64,000 nucleotides of DNA from Siphonodentalium dalli (taxonomy: Eukaryota > Mollusca > Scaphopoda > Gadilida > Siphonodentaliidae): positions 36,756,426 to 36,820,425 of the forward strand of contig CP136064.1 of the NCBI GenBank assembly GCA_032622095.1. The letters run 5' to 3'. The notes below the pieces were generated by a model. It was given only the letters and a program-made list of their open reading frames with translations. It did not search any database and was not told the DNA's origin. Position 1 is the stretch's first letter. Each line of letters begins with the position of its first letter. Below, piece after piece: positions 37,714-49,369 of the stretch. A program made the translations under genes and the position numbers.

Positions 37714-38673
37714 TAAAATCACACGTAGCCCTCCGGAATGACACTAAAATCACACCTAGCCCTCCGGAATGACACTAAAATAACACATAGCCCTCCGGAA
37801 TGACACTAAAATAACACATAGCCCTCCGGAATGACACTAAAATCACACCTAGCCCTCCGGAATGACACTAAAATCACACGTAGCCCTCCGGAATGACACT
37901 AAAATCACACCTAGCCCTCCGGAATGACACTAAAATCAGACATAGCCCTCCGGAATGACACTAAAATCACACGTAGCCTCCGGAATGACACTAAAATCAC
38001 ACGAAGCCCTCCGGAATGACACTAAAATCACACCTATCCCTCCGGAATGACACTAAAATCACACGTAGCCCTCCGGAATGACTAAAATCACACCTAGCCC
38101 TCCGGAATGACACTAAAATCACACGTAGCCCTTCGGAATGACAGTAACACGTGAAAATCACACCTAGCCCTCCGGAATGACACTAAAATCACACCTAGCC
38201 CTCCGGAATGACACTAAAATCACACGTAGCCCTCCGGAATGACACTAAAATCACATCTAGCCCTCCGGAATGACACTAAAATAACACATAGCCCTCCGGA
38301 ATGACACTAAAATAACACCTAGCACTCCGGAATGACACTAAAATCACACGTAGCCCTCCCGAATGACACTAAAATCACACCTAGCCCTCCGGAATGACAC
38401 TAAAATCACACCTAGCCCTCCGGAATGACACTAAAATCACACGTAGCCCCCCGGAATGACACTAAAATCACACCTAGCCCTCCGGAATGACACTAAAATC
38501 ACACGTAGCCACCCGGAATGACAGTAACAAGTGAAAATCACACCTAGCACCCCCGGAATGACACTAAAATCACACGTAGCCCCCCGGAATGACAGTAACA
38601 AGTGAAAATCTCACCTAGCCCCCCGGAATGACACTAAAATAACACGTAGCCCCCCGGAATGACAGTAACAAGT
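37714..38673. repeat. 31-bp minisatellite, about 30 copies
   Basis: Unit CCCTCCGGAATGACACTAAA followed by ATCACAC(G/C/A)TAG. The four bases before TAG-type junctions vary systematically (CGTAG, CCTAG, CATAG). From about 38440 the CCCTCC block becomes CCCCCC, and a longer variant with AGTAACAAGTGAAAATCAC appears repeatedly. No spacers, so not a CRISPR. Confidence 0.95.
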
Positions 38674-40257
38674 CAGAATGGAGGACTGGTTGACGAACTA
38701 TAAAGCCTTTCCGTTGTCAACTTATTATCACAGAAAAATTGTTCCTCGTTCTCATGAAATGAATTTTGAACCGCAAGCAGGATCATGGAGCGATTTAATT
38801 GAAATTTGAAGAACACAAATTTGGAACGTACCCCTCAAGCCAAAAGATTTAATTTTATGCCAAAATTAGTATTTAGACATTGTTGGGAAATTGACTCCCA
38901 GTGAGTTGAAAAGATAAACGCTGTTTAAAAAAAAAATCTTAAATTTGTTTTAACTTGTGCTTGGACGCAAGTAATGTTTTCGGTCCGGATCTCTGTTTAT
39001 CTGTTTATCTGTCCTTCCGCGAACATGTTACGTCATACCAGAAGTATATACTGTAAAGAATGCACACGCGCTAATATGAACTGGTTGCATCAATTGTAAT
39101 TTAAATCCACATATATACTTAATTTGCATTGTTATCTGGTTTTATTTTGGTAATAAATCGTTCATAAATGAACAATATTGAATGATTTCTTTCTGGAAAC
39201 CGATCAAGACGCCATGGCGTCACGACGCACATCAGGACGTCTCAAGCTACATGGGCGCCCAAAACACCAGACATGATTGCGTCGATGTCCAGACAGCTGA
39301 GACTCGTATCACACGGACAGGCTAGACCATTCCATCTGCCAACAACTTCGTGTTTTATTATTATAAATATATATATATATACTGCATGAAAAACAAAAGT
39401 GGGCAATAGTGCTGCCCGTTAGAAGCCTATTTGAGGTAACTTGAAACTCGGGGAAATGAGTTGAGATCAAGTCTAAAAGATGCGTGCGGAATCGTTTTTT
39501 GTTCGCAGAAGTAAAACTCTATTATTGGGTAACAATTCACTTTAAGATACGGAAGGTGTTCGTGGTTGGTATAACAGGTCACGTGTAACAGGGAATTTTC
39601 TGCTTTAATAATTTGTTGCTCCTGGTATATCATATGAAAAAGTTTAAAAAAATAATTTGTGTTTCTTGAATTGAACTTAAAACCACAAGGCTTATGAATT
39701 TTTACCAGCATCAAAAAAGGTAAATAAATACCTGAAACACCTTTCTGCAAACATGTTTCAGAAAGACGCATTGAAGTCAGAAAAAATACCACTTCAAACA
39801 CAATGTTCAGGGTTTGACCATTTGTTGCGCCATTTGTATTTATTGAAGTTCCGGAATTGGAATAATGTGCAACTGTCTGGAAAACGTATATTGCATTATC
39901 TTAACTTGAAACTAGTTAACTTCATGCCCTAATTTCTCGTCATTTTAGTCATCAAAGCTTATTAATGGAGAGGGGGCTCGAAATAAAATGGGATCAAACT
40001 AAACAAAAATCCTCGGGCTTGTTGATTATTTCCATTTCCAGTCAATCCATCTATTTATACTATATTATATTTCTTATTCTTAAAACTTTTGGTAATCTTT
40101 ATATATGTTATTAGGATTGGAATAAAATATATTTACACTAAAATTATGTAGTACTATGGTGCAGGGATTGCATGCAGAGGCTATTTATAACGGTTGCAAT
40201 GTAAATGATATGAAATCCTTTAGACTCTGTAACACGTATCTTGTTCAAGAGTCTAAT
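38674..40257. other. No gene seen
   Basis: Includes GTTTATCTGTCCTTCCGCGA near 38995, resembling a repeat tail, a short (TA)n at 39368, and an unrecognised 124-residue minus-strand frame at 39427-39801 that lacks identifiable motifs. Confidence 0.4.
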
Positions 40258-40740
40258 TATACCCCCACTTTCGAAGAAAATGGGGGTATACTGGATTGAC
40301 TGCGTCCGTCCGTCCGTCACGCTTTCTCCCTCCGTGTGTCCATCCCTCCGTCCGTCCGTCCGACCGTCCGACCTCATAACTCAAACAACTATGAACCGAT
40401 TTCAATAATGTTTTGTATGCAATCTCATTAGGACGGTCTCTCCGCATGATGCTAATTGCTGTTCGGTCCGACTTTTTTTTTTCAAGTTACGCCTCATTGT
40501 CGACTTATTTTGACTTAGAAAATTATGTCCGACTTAATAACTTTTAACAAATATGAACCGATTTCAATAATGTTTGGTATACATGCTTCTCACAAAACCC
40601 TCTCTAAATGATGTGGCTAGGGATTGGCTCAAACTGTTTTTCGTAATATTACACTTCATTTTCGACTTATTTTGACTTAGAAAATGCTGTCTGGCTTAAT
40701 AACTTTAACAAATATGAACCAATTTGAATAATTTTTTCTG
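40258..40740 (-). repeat. GTCCGTCC-tailed repeat with about 160-bp internal units
   Basis: Starts with the hairpin ATACCCCCACTTTCGAAGAA/AATGGGGGTAT (40259-40289), then GTCCGTCCGTCC runs, then three degenerate units sharing CAACTATGAACCGATTTCAA, TTTTGACTTAGAAAAT and TCCGACTTAATAAC at about 40376, 40541 and 40700. The minus strand reads in the same sense as the other CAGACAGAC-tailed repeats here. Confidence 0.65.
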
Positions 40741-41230
40741 TACAAGCTTCTTGTGACACCATATCGATATAATTAATCCGAATTTTTGTACCTCGATTTC
40801 TGCCGGATTCACGACACTGGCATGTTTACGACCACGCATATTTATTTTCGTCGCTTGGTCGTTACAGTATTTTGGCAACAGCGTTGGCTCAACACGCTTT
40901 ATAACATACACCCCCTCCACATTATGTTTTACTCACAACCTTAGACAATTAAACCTCAATTAAATAAACTCATGCACTCATATCACACCAACTATATGTT
41001 TCTCAGTCCTAAATATAAAACCATATATATTACGCACAATGAACTACTACATTCATATAAGAATTACGAATAGATTATGGCTTATAGCTTATGTTTCATA
41101 TCGGGTCCAAATACATTTTCGCAGAATTGACGAATACGATTCCGTTTTTGAGAAAATAATGCCGTTTACATGGATGGCTTATCTGGTTTTTAACCCAGAT
41201 ACCAGTTAATCTCACTTCATCGCGCGCATG
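40741..41230. other. No gene seen
   Basis: AT-rich; no feature found beyond low-complexity TATA words. Confidence 0.4.
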
Positions 41231-41330
41231 TAAACGACACCTAACATATGCTCAATCCAACAGGCCCAGGACATCTTGACCGTTGGTGACGAAACGACCC
41301 GGTGAGCGAGCTCTCAGTGCGAGGATATGC

Positions 41331-41344
41331 GTAGCCATGGTAAC
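41331..41344. promoter_or_regulatory. Perfect RFX X-box
   Basis: GTAGCCATGGTAAC matches the X-box consensus GTNRCC-N(0-3)-RGYAAC with a 2-bp spacer. It lies in a locally GC-rich, non-repetitive stretch (41230-41600) about 80 bp upstream of a short reading frame. RFX factors drive ciliary genes through such sites. Function here is inferred from sequence only. Confidence 0.4.
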
Positions 41345-41422
41345 CATGGGTGACAGTACACCAACACGGGGTCACTGAATCATTGGTGAACATTCATCCT
41401 TATCCGATGTCATGGATTCCAA

Positions 41423-41575
41423 ATGAGGATTACATTCATCGATAAGACGTCTGCAGCTCAAATTTATGGACCAGCCATGAGGAAAAGCACACGTAAGTTG
41501 TCTAGATCATGCATTGAATCCTGTAGCGAGCCTCAGACAGATAGAAGGGTCTATTCCAGAGCGTCGACTGCTCGT
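41423..41575 (+). CDS. Possible first coding exon, unrecognised
   Basis: ATG at 41423 opens a frame (MRITFIDKTSAAQIYGPAMR ...). It meets a consensus GTAAGT donor at about 41491 after 22-23 codons and a second GTAAGT at 41576-41581 after 51 codons. It sits about 80 bp 3' of the X-box and outside any repeat I can see. No protein family is recognised and no matching acceptor exon was found in the window. It may be a chance frame. Confidence 0.25.
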
Positions 41576-42119
41576 GTAAGTGAAGGGAACCATATGTGTG
41601 ACATCAGTTATTTGCCATGAATCTCTATTCTGTGTATATATAGTATCATATTCCATCTGTTCAATTTAAATCGAAATTTTGCGTGTTGAAACCATTGGTA
41701 TGTAAACAAAATTGTTACAGTGATTTGTCAACAAACATCACTTATTATCGCTTGGTAAGTTCAAATATTTTAGTCTGAATATCAGAATATTATTTAATAC
41801 TTTGATATTTTCCAATGTTTGCCATCAAGTTTTGATTAAACTTTGGTATCTTATTGGACTAATTGGGACATTCGTTGGTATTTCCACTGTATCGGTAATG
41901 TTTACACAATAATGGTTTTGACATGCGAAATCTCGTTATTGGAGAGTTATTAATACCCTTTCCGCGCTGGTGCAGCATTACATATCCTGTGCCAGTGCAT
42001 TCTTTTATATATGCGAGTCTCACATATAGGGACCGAGCCTCGTATATATAAGAGAATGCACTGGTTTATAACGTCAAGGAAAATATTGTTAGGCCAATTA
42101 TTCTCATATATGCTAGGCT

Positions 42120-42480
42120 CCATATGGGATAATGCATTGGCTTCCTTGGCTTCGGGAGTAAAAAATATTTGATTCGAGTCGAGGAACCCACCCATCAAAC
42201 CTCGGAGTGATCACATATCGAAGTTTGAAATCTATTATTTTTCTCCACCGATAATTTAAGTGGCCTAGTAAACAGTCAACGAGAAGACGGTATCGGACCA
42301 AATTGCGGATGAAGATGGATAACTCTAAAATCAAGTGGCTTTTTGTGTCGGGTATTTGACAAACCGGCAAAATTTCGTTGAACAAAATGTTGACAAATAT
42401 CAGGTTTTGGGAAATTTTATACTATAGTTGACTGTGGTTAGAATTATTTTTGGGCAATTACTCGATTCTGATAACTGAAG
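42120..42480. repeat. Longer relative of the TTAA MITE
   Basis: GGCTTCGGGAGTAAAAAATA ... TCGAGGAACCCACCCATCAA matches 20650-20710. The remainder (ACCAAATTGCGGATGAAGAT ... TCGATTCTGATAACTGAAGC) matches 22800-22995. It therefore preserves both parts in one piece. Confidence 0.7.
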
Positions 42481-43009
42481 CACAGAATATACGCAACAAA
42501 TGAATGAATTTGGGCCATGGATGGGTAAAATACACTCATGTGCAGGACTATTTTGTTTTATCGGGTTCAAGGATCAAACAACACAAAACAACATAATTAT
42601 TATTCAACAACGTTTTCAATAATGTGGCAGATATAAATACTCAATACTGATTCCTCCTTTCAGACATTATGTAGTTTTATGGTGATTTTTCAAAAAACAA
42701 AACAAAAAATCCTGCAAATGGCTGTCAAAAAACTAAAATATACAATGAGAAATGCTTTATTTATTTTCTCACAGACAGTCATGATTTCAGATGGTAGACT
42801 GAGCGCATACCCTAGTTGGGTTCATAGTCTATATAATGCAGTGTTTTTTTTAATATTTCCTGTCAAACTGTCTATTGACCTACACTTTTTTCACAATTCG
42901 AACATATCTCTCATATATTGTGAGTGTAAAGAGTTGTTATAGTACTATAGTACATTGGCTATAAGGAACAATGATTTTTTCTTTTAATTGAGATATTTTG
43001 AATATTCTT
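42481..43009. other. No gene seen
   Basis: AT-rich; the 87-residue frame at 42679-42942 is hydrophobic, Phe/Ile-rich and unrecognised. Confidence 0.35.
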
Positions 43010-43440
43010 AAGCCGTTTTTCTTTTCACTATAATCTCCTTGTTTAACTTTCTAAGAGGCCTTTTGTCCAACCTGTCAGTGCATTACTCTGACTTTGTGTC
43101 TGTCATGCCAGTGTGCTTTATGTGGTGTTCGAACATTTTCTTTCTTTATACTAATCAATACAATTCATACATTATATTATGTGTCTATTATTATCGTAAA
43201 TTGTTCTGTCCGAAAGGTTGTCACGAGTGACAAAATAAACTATGGTATCGTATCGTACCGTGGCAGTCGTGTTACCTGGTCAGACACCCAATTAACATAT
43301 TATTGGTTACATATTAATAAAAACACTATACAACTGGAAATACAGTGCATGGTATAAGCGGGTTAAAGCGCAACCTGAGTTTGCATGCTATCTTGATATG
43401 GCTATCAATGAAAGCGACCGACATTCCTGCCAGACTCTCT
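43010..43440. repeat. Satellite-flank repeat, copy 1 (with 136-bp insertion)
   Basis: Block from AAGCCGTTTTTCTTTTCACT to CTATCAATGAAAGCGACCGA, repeated at 43568-43990 and 49930-50230. An insertion at about 43132-43267 ends in AATAAACTATGGTATCGTAT+CGTACC, a LINE-like tail; copy 3 lacks it. The copy runs directly into the first satellite monomer (43480-43510). Confidence 0.8.
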
Positions 43441-43567
43441 CTCTCTCTCTCTCTCTCACACACACCACTCTCAAAATAATTCCCGCCATGCGCGTCGGTG
43501 TGCGTTATATAAATCTCGAACATTATAGTACTTGTGTGGGAAACTTGAGATATTGTATAAACAAATT

Positions 43568-43990
43568 TTAAGCTGTTTTTCTTTTCACTATATAATCTCC
43601 TTGTTTGACTTTCTAAAAGGCCTTTTGGTCAACCTGCCAGTGCATTGCTCTGACTTTGTGTCTGTTGATGTAGTGTTCGAACATGTTCTTTCTTTATACT
43701 AATCAATACAATCATAACATTGTGTTATGTTTCTATTATTATCGTCAATTGTTCTGTCCGAAAGGAAAATTGTCACGAGTGACAATTAAACTATCGTGTC
43801 GTATCGTACCGTGGAAGTCGTTTTACCTGGTCAGACACCCACTAACATGTTATTGATTACATATTAATAAAAACACAATACAACTGGAAATGCAGTACAT
43901 GCATGGTATAAGCGGATTAAATCGAAACTTGCGTTTGCATTCTATCTAGATATGGCTATCAATGACAGCGACTGACATTCATGCCAGACA
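43568..43990. repeat. Satellite-flank repeat, copy 2 (with 139-bp insertion)
   Basis: Nearly identical to copy 1 and carrying the same insertion (about 43680-43818). Confidence 0.85.
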
Positions 43991-44039
43991 CCATGTAACC
44001 GTTAAATTGTCGAAGACTATAGACTATCACTCCCTCTCT

Positions 44040-44101
44040 CTCTCTATAACCACTCTCTATAATTCCTGCCATGCGCGTCGGTGTGCCTTATGATATACAT
44101 A

Positions 44102-44157
<56 letters not shown>

Positions 44158-44341
44158 ACCACTCTATAAGTCCTGCCATGCGCGTCGGTGTGCGTTATGA
44201 TATACATATAGATCTCTCTCTATATCCACTCTCTATAATTCCTGCCATGCGCGTCGGTGTGCGTTATGATTTACATATAGATCTCTCTCTCCCTGTAACC
44301 ACTCTCTATAATTCCTGCTATGCGCGTCGGTGTGCGTTATG

Positions 44342-44387
<46 letters not shown>

Positions 44388-45820
44388 CTCTCTCTCTCTC
44401 TCTATAACCACTCTATAATTCCTGCTATGCGCGTCGGTGTGCGTTATGATATACATATAGATCTCTCTCTCTCTCTCTCTCTCTGTAACCACTCTCTATA
44501 ATTCCTGCTATGCGCTTCGGTGTGCGTTATGATATACATCTCTCTCTCTATAACCACACTCTATAATTCCTGCCATGCGCGTCGGTGTGCGTTATGATAT
44601 ACATATAGATCTCTCTCTCTACCTAGCTCTCTCTCTCTCTCTATACCCTCTCTCTCTATAATCCCTGCCATGCGCGTCGGTGTGCGTTATGATATACATA
44701 TAGATCTCTCTCTAAACCCACTCTCTATAATTCCTGCCATGCGCGTCGGTGTTCGTTATGATATACATATATATATATATATCTCTCTCTCTCTCTCTCT
44801 CTATAACCACTCTATAATTCCTTCCATGCGCGTCGGTGTGCGTTATGATATACATATATATATATATATCTCTCTCTCTGTAACCACTCTCTATAATTCC
44901 TGCTATGCGCGTCGGTGTGCGTTATGATATACATATAGATATATCTCTCTCTCTATATCTCTCTCTCTCTCTGTAACCACTCTCTATAATTCCTGCTATG
45001 CTCTTCGGTGTGCGTTATGATATACATCTCTCTCTCTCTATAACCACTCTCTGTAATTCCTGCCATGCGCGTCGGTGTGCGTTATGATATACATATATAT
45101 ATATATATATATATATCTCTCTCTATAACCTCTCTCTCTATATAATTCCTGCCATGCGCGTCGGTGTGCGTTATGACATACATATAGATATCTCTCTCTC
45201 TATAACCACTCTCTATAATTCCTGCCATGCGCGTCGGTGTTCGTTATGATATACATATAGATCTCTCTCTCTCTCTCTCGATCTCTCTCTAACCACTCTA
45301 TAATTCATTCCATGCGCGTCGGTGTGCGTTATGATATACATATAGATCTCTCTCTCTCTCTAACCACTCTCTGTAATTCCTGCCATGCGCGTCGGTGTTC
45401 GTTATGATATACATATAGATATATATATATATATCTCTCTATCTCTCTCTCTCTCTCTCTAACCACTCTCTATAATTCCCGCCATGCGCGTCGGTGTTCG
45501 TTATGATATACATATAGATCTCTCTCTCTATAACCACTCTCTATAATTCCTGCCATGCGCGTCGGTGTACGTTATGATATACATATATATATCTCTCTCT
45601 CTATAACCACTCTCTATAATTCCTAACATGCGCGTCGGTGTGCGTTATGATATACATATAGATATATATATATATCTCTCTCTCTCTCTCTCTAACCACT
45701 CTCTATAATTCCCGCCATGCGCGTCGGTGTTCGTTATGATATACATATAGATCTCTCTCTCTCTAACCACTCTCTATAATTCCTGCCATGCGCGTCGGTG
45801 TACGTTATGATATACATATA
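44040..45820. repeat. Satellite with internal (CT)n/(TA)n, left block
   Basis: About 25 units with the conserved core TAATTCCTGCCATGCGCGTC + GGTGTGCGTTATGATATACAT. The joints are variable (CT)n, (TA)n or TAGATCTCTCT and end in TAACCACTCTCTA. Unit length is roughly 55-110 bp, driven by the dinucleotide tracts. Short open frames (MRVGVRYDIHI) are read-through. Confidence 0.95.
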
Positions 45821-47616
45821 CACTCTTAGAACCAGAAGTCCTTCCGAGAACCCAAAAAGGTTCTTCACCTTGTCACAATAGGAGCACCTTATTTGGTGCT
45901 TCGAAGGACCCCATCATAAGGTTCTACTGAATAACCATATCATAAGGTTCAACAGAAGAACCCCAAGATGGTTCTTAAGGGAACCATAATATGAACATGG
46001 TTCTTCAGGGAACCTTTATAAGAACCCCAGATGGTACTTCGGAGGACACAATCATAAGGGTCACACGAGGTTTCTCCAGAAAACCGTTCATATATCAGAA
46101 CAGGGTTCGTAAGGGATCCATAATCTACCCCAACAGAGAACTTCAGAGAACCTGTAAGATGGAATAGCGTACGATGATAATATAGTATGTTTGCGCTCTT
46201 GCGTATATCGCGACGTTCAGTGCACTTTGAGGTGTTTTATAATAACTAATAGATTGTCATAATATTGAAGCATTTGGGGAATGATATATACAAGGCAGCT
46301 TATACCTACACGTTCCATATACAATTCGCTTAATTTTGGTGTGATTCATATTCTTGAATACACTGTAAAATTTAATAACGTTATAACTACGGTAATGCAC
46401 CGTCAACTTAGTTGCCAGTACAATCCCTGTCGAAATAACAGTATACCGTTGATACATTGTACTGTTGAAGTAAACGGTAGGATACTGTTGAAATAACAGT
46501 ATACCGTTGATACATTGTACTGTTGGAATACACGGTAGGATACTGTTGAAATAAATGACTGCAGTGCAAACCAATTTTACTAGGTGACCTATTTTCGCGG
46601 TCGCTATTAAAACATCGCAAGTGGTTAAATAGGGCTTGTTTACACTTTCTTTAGCCCGTTCGGTAGACCGTTAGTGCTATTTAAACGGATTGGAACCTGT
46701 CCCAAGCTGTTGAAACATATTAAAAAGTAGGCCTACTAAATTATAAAACAAATCTCCTGCGAATGACGGAGACAGACACTGAGACATCAATTAATGGCGA
46801 ATTTACCCGAGATGCATTGCGAATCTCACAAGGGATGTGATCCTATCCATACCTCGTGTTTGTGCAACGGTACTTGGCCGTCAAAACTAGCAACGGTATA
46901 ATACCGTAGGCAAACCAACGGTATCATATTGTTAAACCAACAGTGACAAAATACAGTGTACCCGAAGGTGGTGAATTAGTCTGCACTTTAACATATATTT
47001 ATGTGTATTTTACGATTATCACACGAGGGTTCTTCAGAGAACCTATCATATATCAGACATGGTTCTTAAGGGAACCATAATCTATCCCAACATGGTTCTT
47101 TAGAGAACCTTTATAAGAACTCCAGATGGAATAGCGTACGATGATAATATAGTATGTTTTCTTCTTGCGTATATCGCGACATTCCGTAAACTATAATGGT
47201 CTGAGTGCACTGCCTGTGGTTTTTACCATTAGATAGCAAGTTTTGGCTCAATTGGTCAAGCTGTTTTCGAGTTTATAAACGACACACACACACGAAAGTA
47301 TCGAAATATATAGTAGAGTACTATTACTATTATACATTACTATTCCCCAACCCTGCGAACAAACACATGCATACTCCTCCTTTCTCTCTGGTTGATGTTT
47401 TATTCATGTTCATCACTCAATTCGGCTCCATGGTACATGTAACAACTGCATTATTGTTTGGTCATGGACCCTTCAGCATCCAAAAGAACCCTAGTCAAAC
47501 ACCGACGAACCCTATCGATTACAGAGTACCTTTTCTGACACCGAGGAACCTATGGGTTCTTAAGAGAACCCTTGAGTTCTTCAAAGAACCACAAAGAACC
47601 CTTATTTCTTAGAGTG
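45821..47616. mobile_element. 1.8-kb TA-flanked element dense in GGTTCTT/AAGAACC, inserted in the satellite
   Basis: Begins CACTCTTAGAACC and ends (inward) CACTCTAAGAAATAAGGGTT. The left flank ...TATACATATA and right flank TAGACCTCTCTC rejoin to a normal satellite monomer (ACATATAGATCTCTC) once a single TA is counted, so TA was duplicated on insertion. More than 20 GGTTCTT/AAGAACC words lie in both orientations in the outer parts. A segment of about 170 bp (TTCTTCAGAGAACC ... TAGCGTACGATGATAATATA) is present on both sides of a nested element, at about 46068-46217 and 47025-47183. The 135-residue frame at 47205-47612 is repeat read-through. Confidence 0.85.
46361..46958. mobile_element. Nested TA-flanked MITE with ACCGTT/AACAGTAT motifs
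   Basis: Ends CACTGTAAAATT and (inward from right) CACTGTATTTTGTCACTGTT, with TA outside both (46359-46360, 46959-46960). The interior repeats AACAGTATACCGTTGATACA, AAACGGTAGGATACTGTTG and CAACGGTAT words in both orientations. It sits inside the 45821-47616 element. Confidence 0.65.
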
Positions 47617-48534
47617 TAGACCTCTCTCTACATAACCACTCTCTATAATTCCTGCCATGCGCGTCGGTGTGCGTTATGATATACATATAGATCTCTCTAT
47701 CTATAACCACTCTCTATAATTCCTGCCACGCGCGTCGGTGTTCGTTGTGATATACATATAGATCTCTCTCTACATAACCACTCACTATAATTCCTGCCAT
47801 GCGCATCGGTGTGCGTTATGATATACATATATATATATCTCTATATATAACCACTCCCTATAATTCCTGCCATGCGAGTCGGTGTGCGTTATGATATACA
47901 TATAGATATATATATATATCTCTCTCTCTCTATGACCACTCTCTATAATTCCTGCCATGCGCGTCGGTGTGCGTTATGATATACATATAGATCTCTCTCT
48001 CTATAACCACTCTCTATAATTCCTGCCACGCGCGTTGGTGTGCGTTATGAAAAACTTATGATATACATATATATATCTCTCTCTCTCTATAACCACTCTC
48101 TATAATTCCTGCCATGCGCGTCGGTGTGCGTTATGATATATATATATATATCTCTCTCTATAACCACTCTCTATAATTCCTGCCATGCGCGTCGGTGTGC
48201 GTTATGATATACATATAGATCTATCTCTCTATAACCTCTCTCTCTATAATTCCTGCCATGCGCGTCGGTGTGCGTTATGATATACATATATAGATCTCTC
48301 TCACTCTCTCTCTCTCTCTCTCTATAACCACTCTCTATAATTCTTGCCATGCGCGTCGGTGTACGTTATGATATACATATAGATCTCTCTCTCTCTCTCT
48401 CTCTATAACCACTCTCTATAATTCCTGCCATGCGCGTCGGTGTGCGTTATGATATACATATAGATCTCTCTCTCTCATTCCTGTGTCATGCATGTCGGTG
48501 TACGTTATGATATACATATAGATATATATATCTA

Positions 48535-48569
<35 letters not shown>

Positions 48570-48772
48570 CACCAATCTGAAATTCCTGCCATGCGCGTCG
48601 GTGTGCAATATATATGACATACATATATATATCTCTCTCTATAACCACTCTCTATAATTCCTGCCATGCGCGTCGGTGTGCGTTATGATATACATATAGA
48701 TCTATCTCTCTCTCTATAACCACCCTCTATAATTCCTGCCATGCGCGTCGGTGTGCGTTATGATATACATAT

Positions 48773-48809
<37 letters not shown>

Positions 48810-49360
48810 TATAACCACTCTCTATAATTCCTGCCATGGGCGTTATGATATACATATAGATCTCTCTCACTCTCTCTATAACCACTCTCTATAATTCCTG
48901 CCATGTGCGTTATGATATACATATAGATCTCTCTCTCTCTCTATAACCACTCTCTATAATTCCTGCCATGCGCGTCGGTGTACGTTATGATATATATATA
49001 GATCTCTCTCTCTATAACCACTCTCTATAATTCCTGCCATGCGCGTCGGTGTGCCTTATGATATACATATAGATCTCTCTCTCTATAACCACTCTCTATA
49101 ATTCCTGCCATGCGCGTCGGTGTACGTTATGATATATATATAGATCTCTCTCTCTATAACCACTCTCTATAATTCCTGCCATGCGCGTCGGTGTGCCTTA
49201 TGATATACATATAGATCTCTCTCTCTATAACCACTCTCTATAATCCCTGCCATGCGCGTCGGTGTGCGTTATGATATACATATAGATCTCTCTCTAAACC
49301 CACTCTCTATAATTCCTGCCATGCGCGTCGGTGTTCGTTATGATATACATATAGATCTCG
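47617..49360. repeat. Satellite with internal (CT)n/(TA)n, right block
   Basis: Continues the left block with the same monomer, roughly 25 units. Some units lack part of the core (for example GCCATGGGCGTTATG near 48836 and GCCATGTGCGTTATG near 48900). The last unit ends at AGATCTCGAACGTTACAGTA near 49365, the same exit sequence as the single monomer at 43510-43530. Confidence 0.95.
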
Positions 49361-49369
49361 AACGTTACA

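Noticed and set aside
37714-38673. CRISPR-like regular array
   Set aside because: Units are contiguous 31-bp repeats with no variable spacers, in eukaryotic DNA without cas genes; it is a minisatellite. The same applies to 55366-58845.
39427-39801. 124-residue minus-strand frame as a gene
   Set aside because: No motif, AT-rich with Phe/Ile/Lys bias, no splice or promoter context; length is within chance for this composition.
40144-40447. DGRTDGR-rich minus-strand frames
   Set aside because: Translation of GTCCGTCC microsatellite; not a protein.
44670-44927. Repetitive peptide MRVGVRYDIHI
   Set aside because: Satellite read-through; open only where unit lengths happen to be multiples of three.
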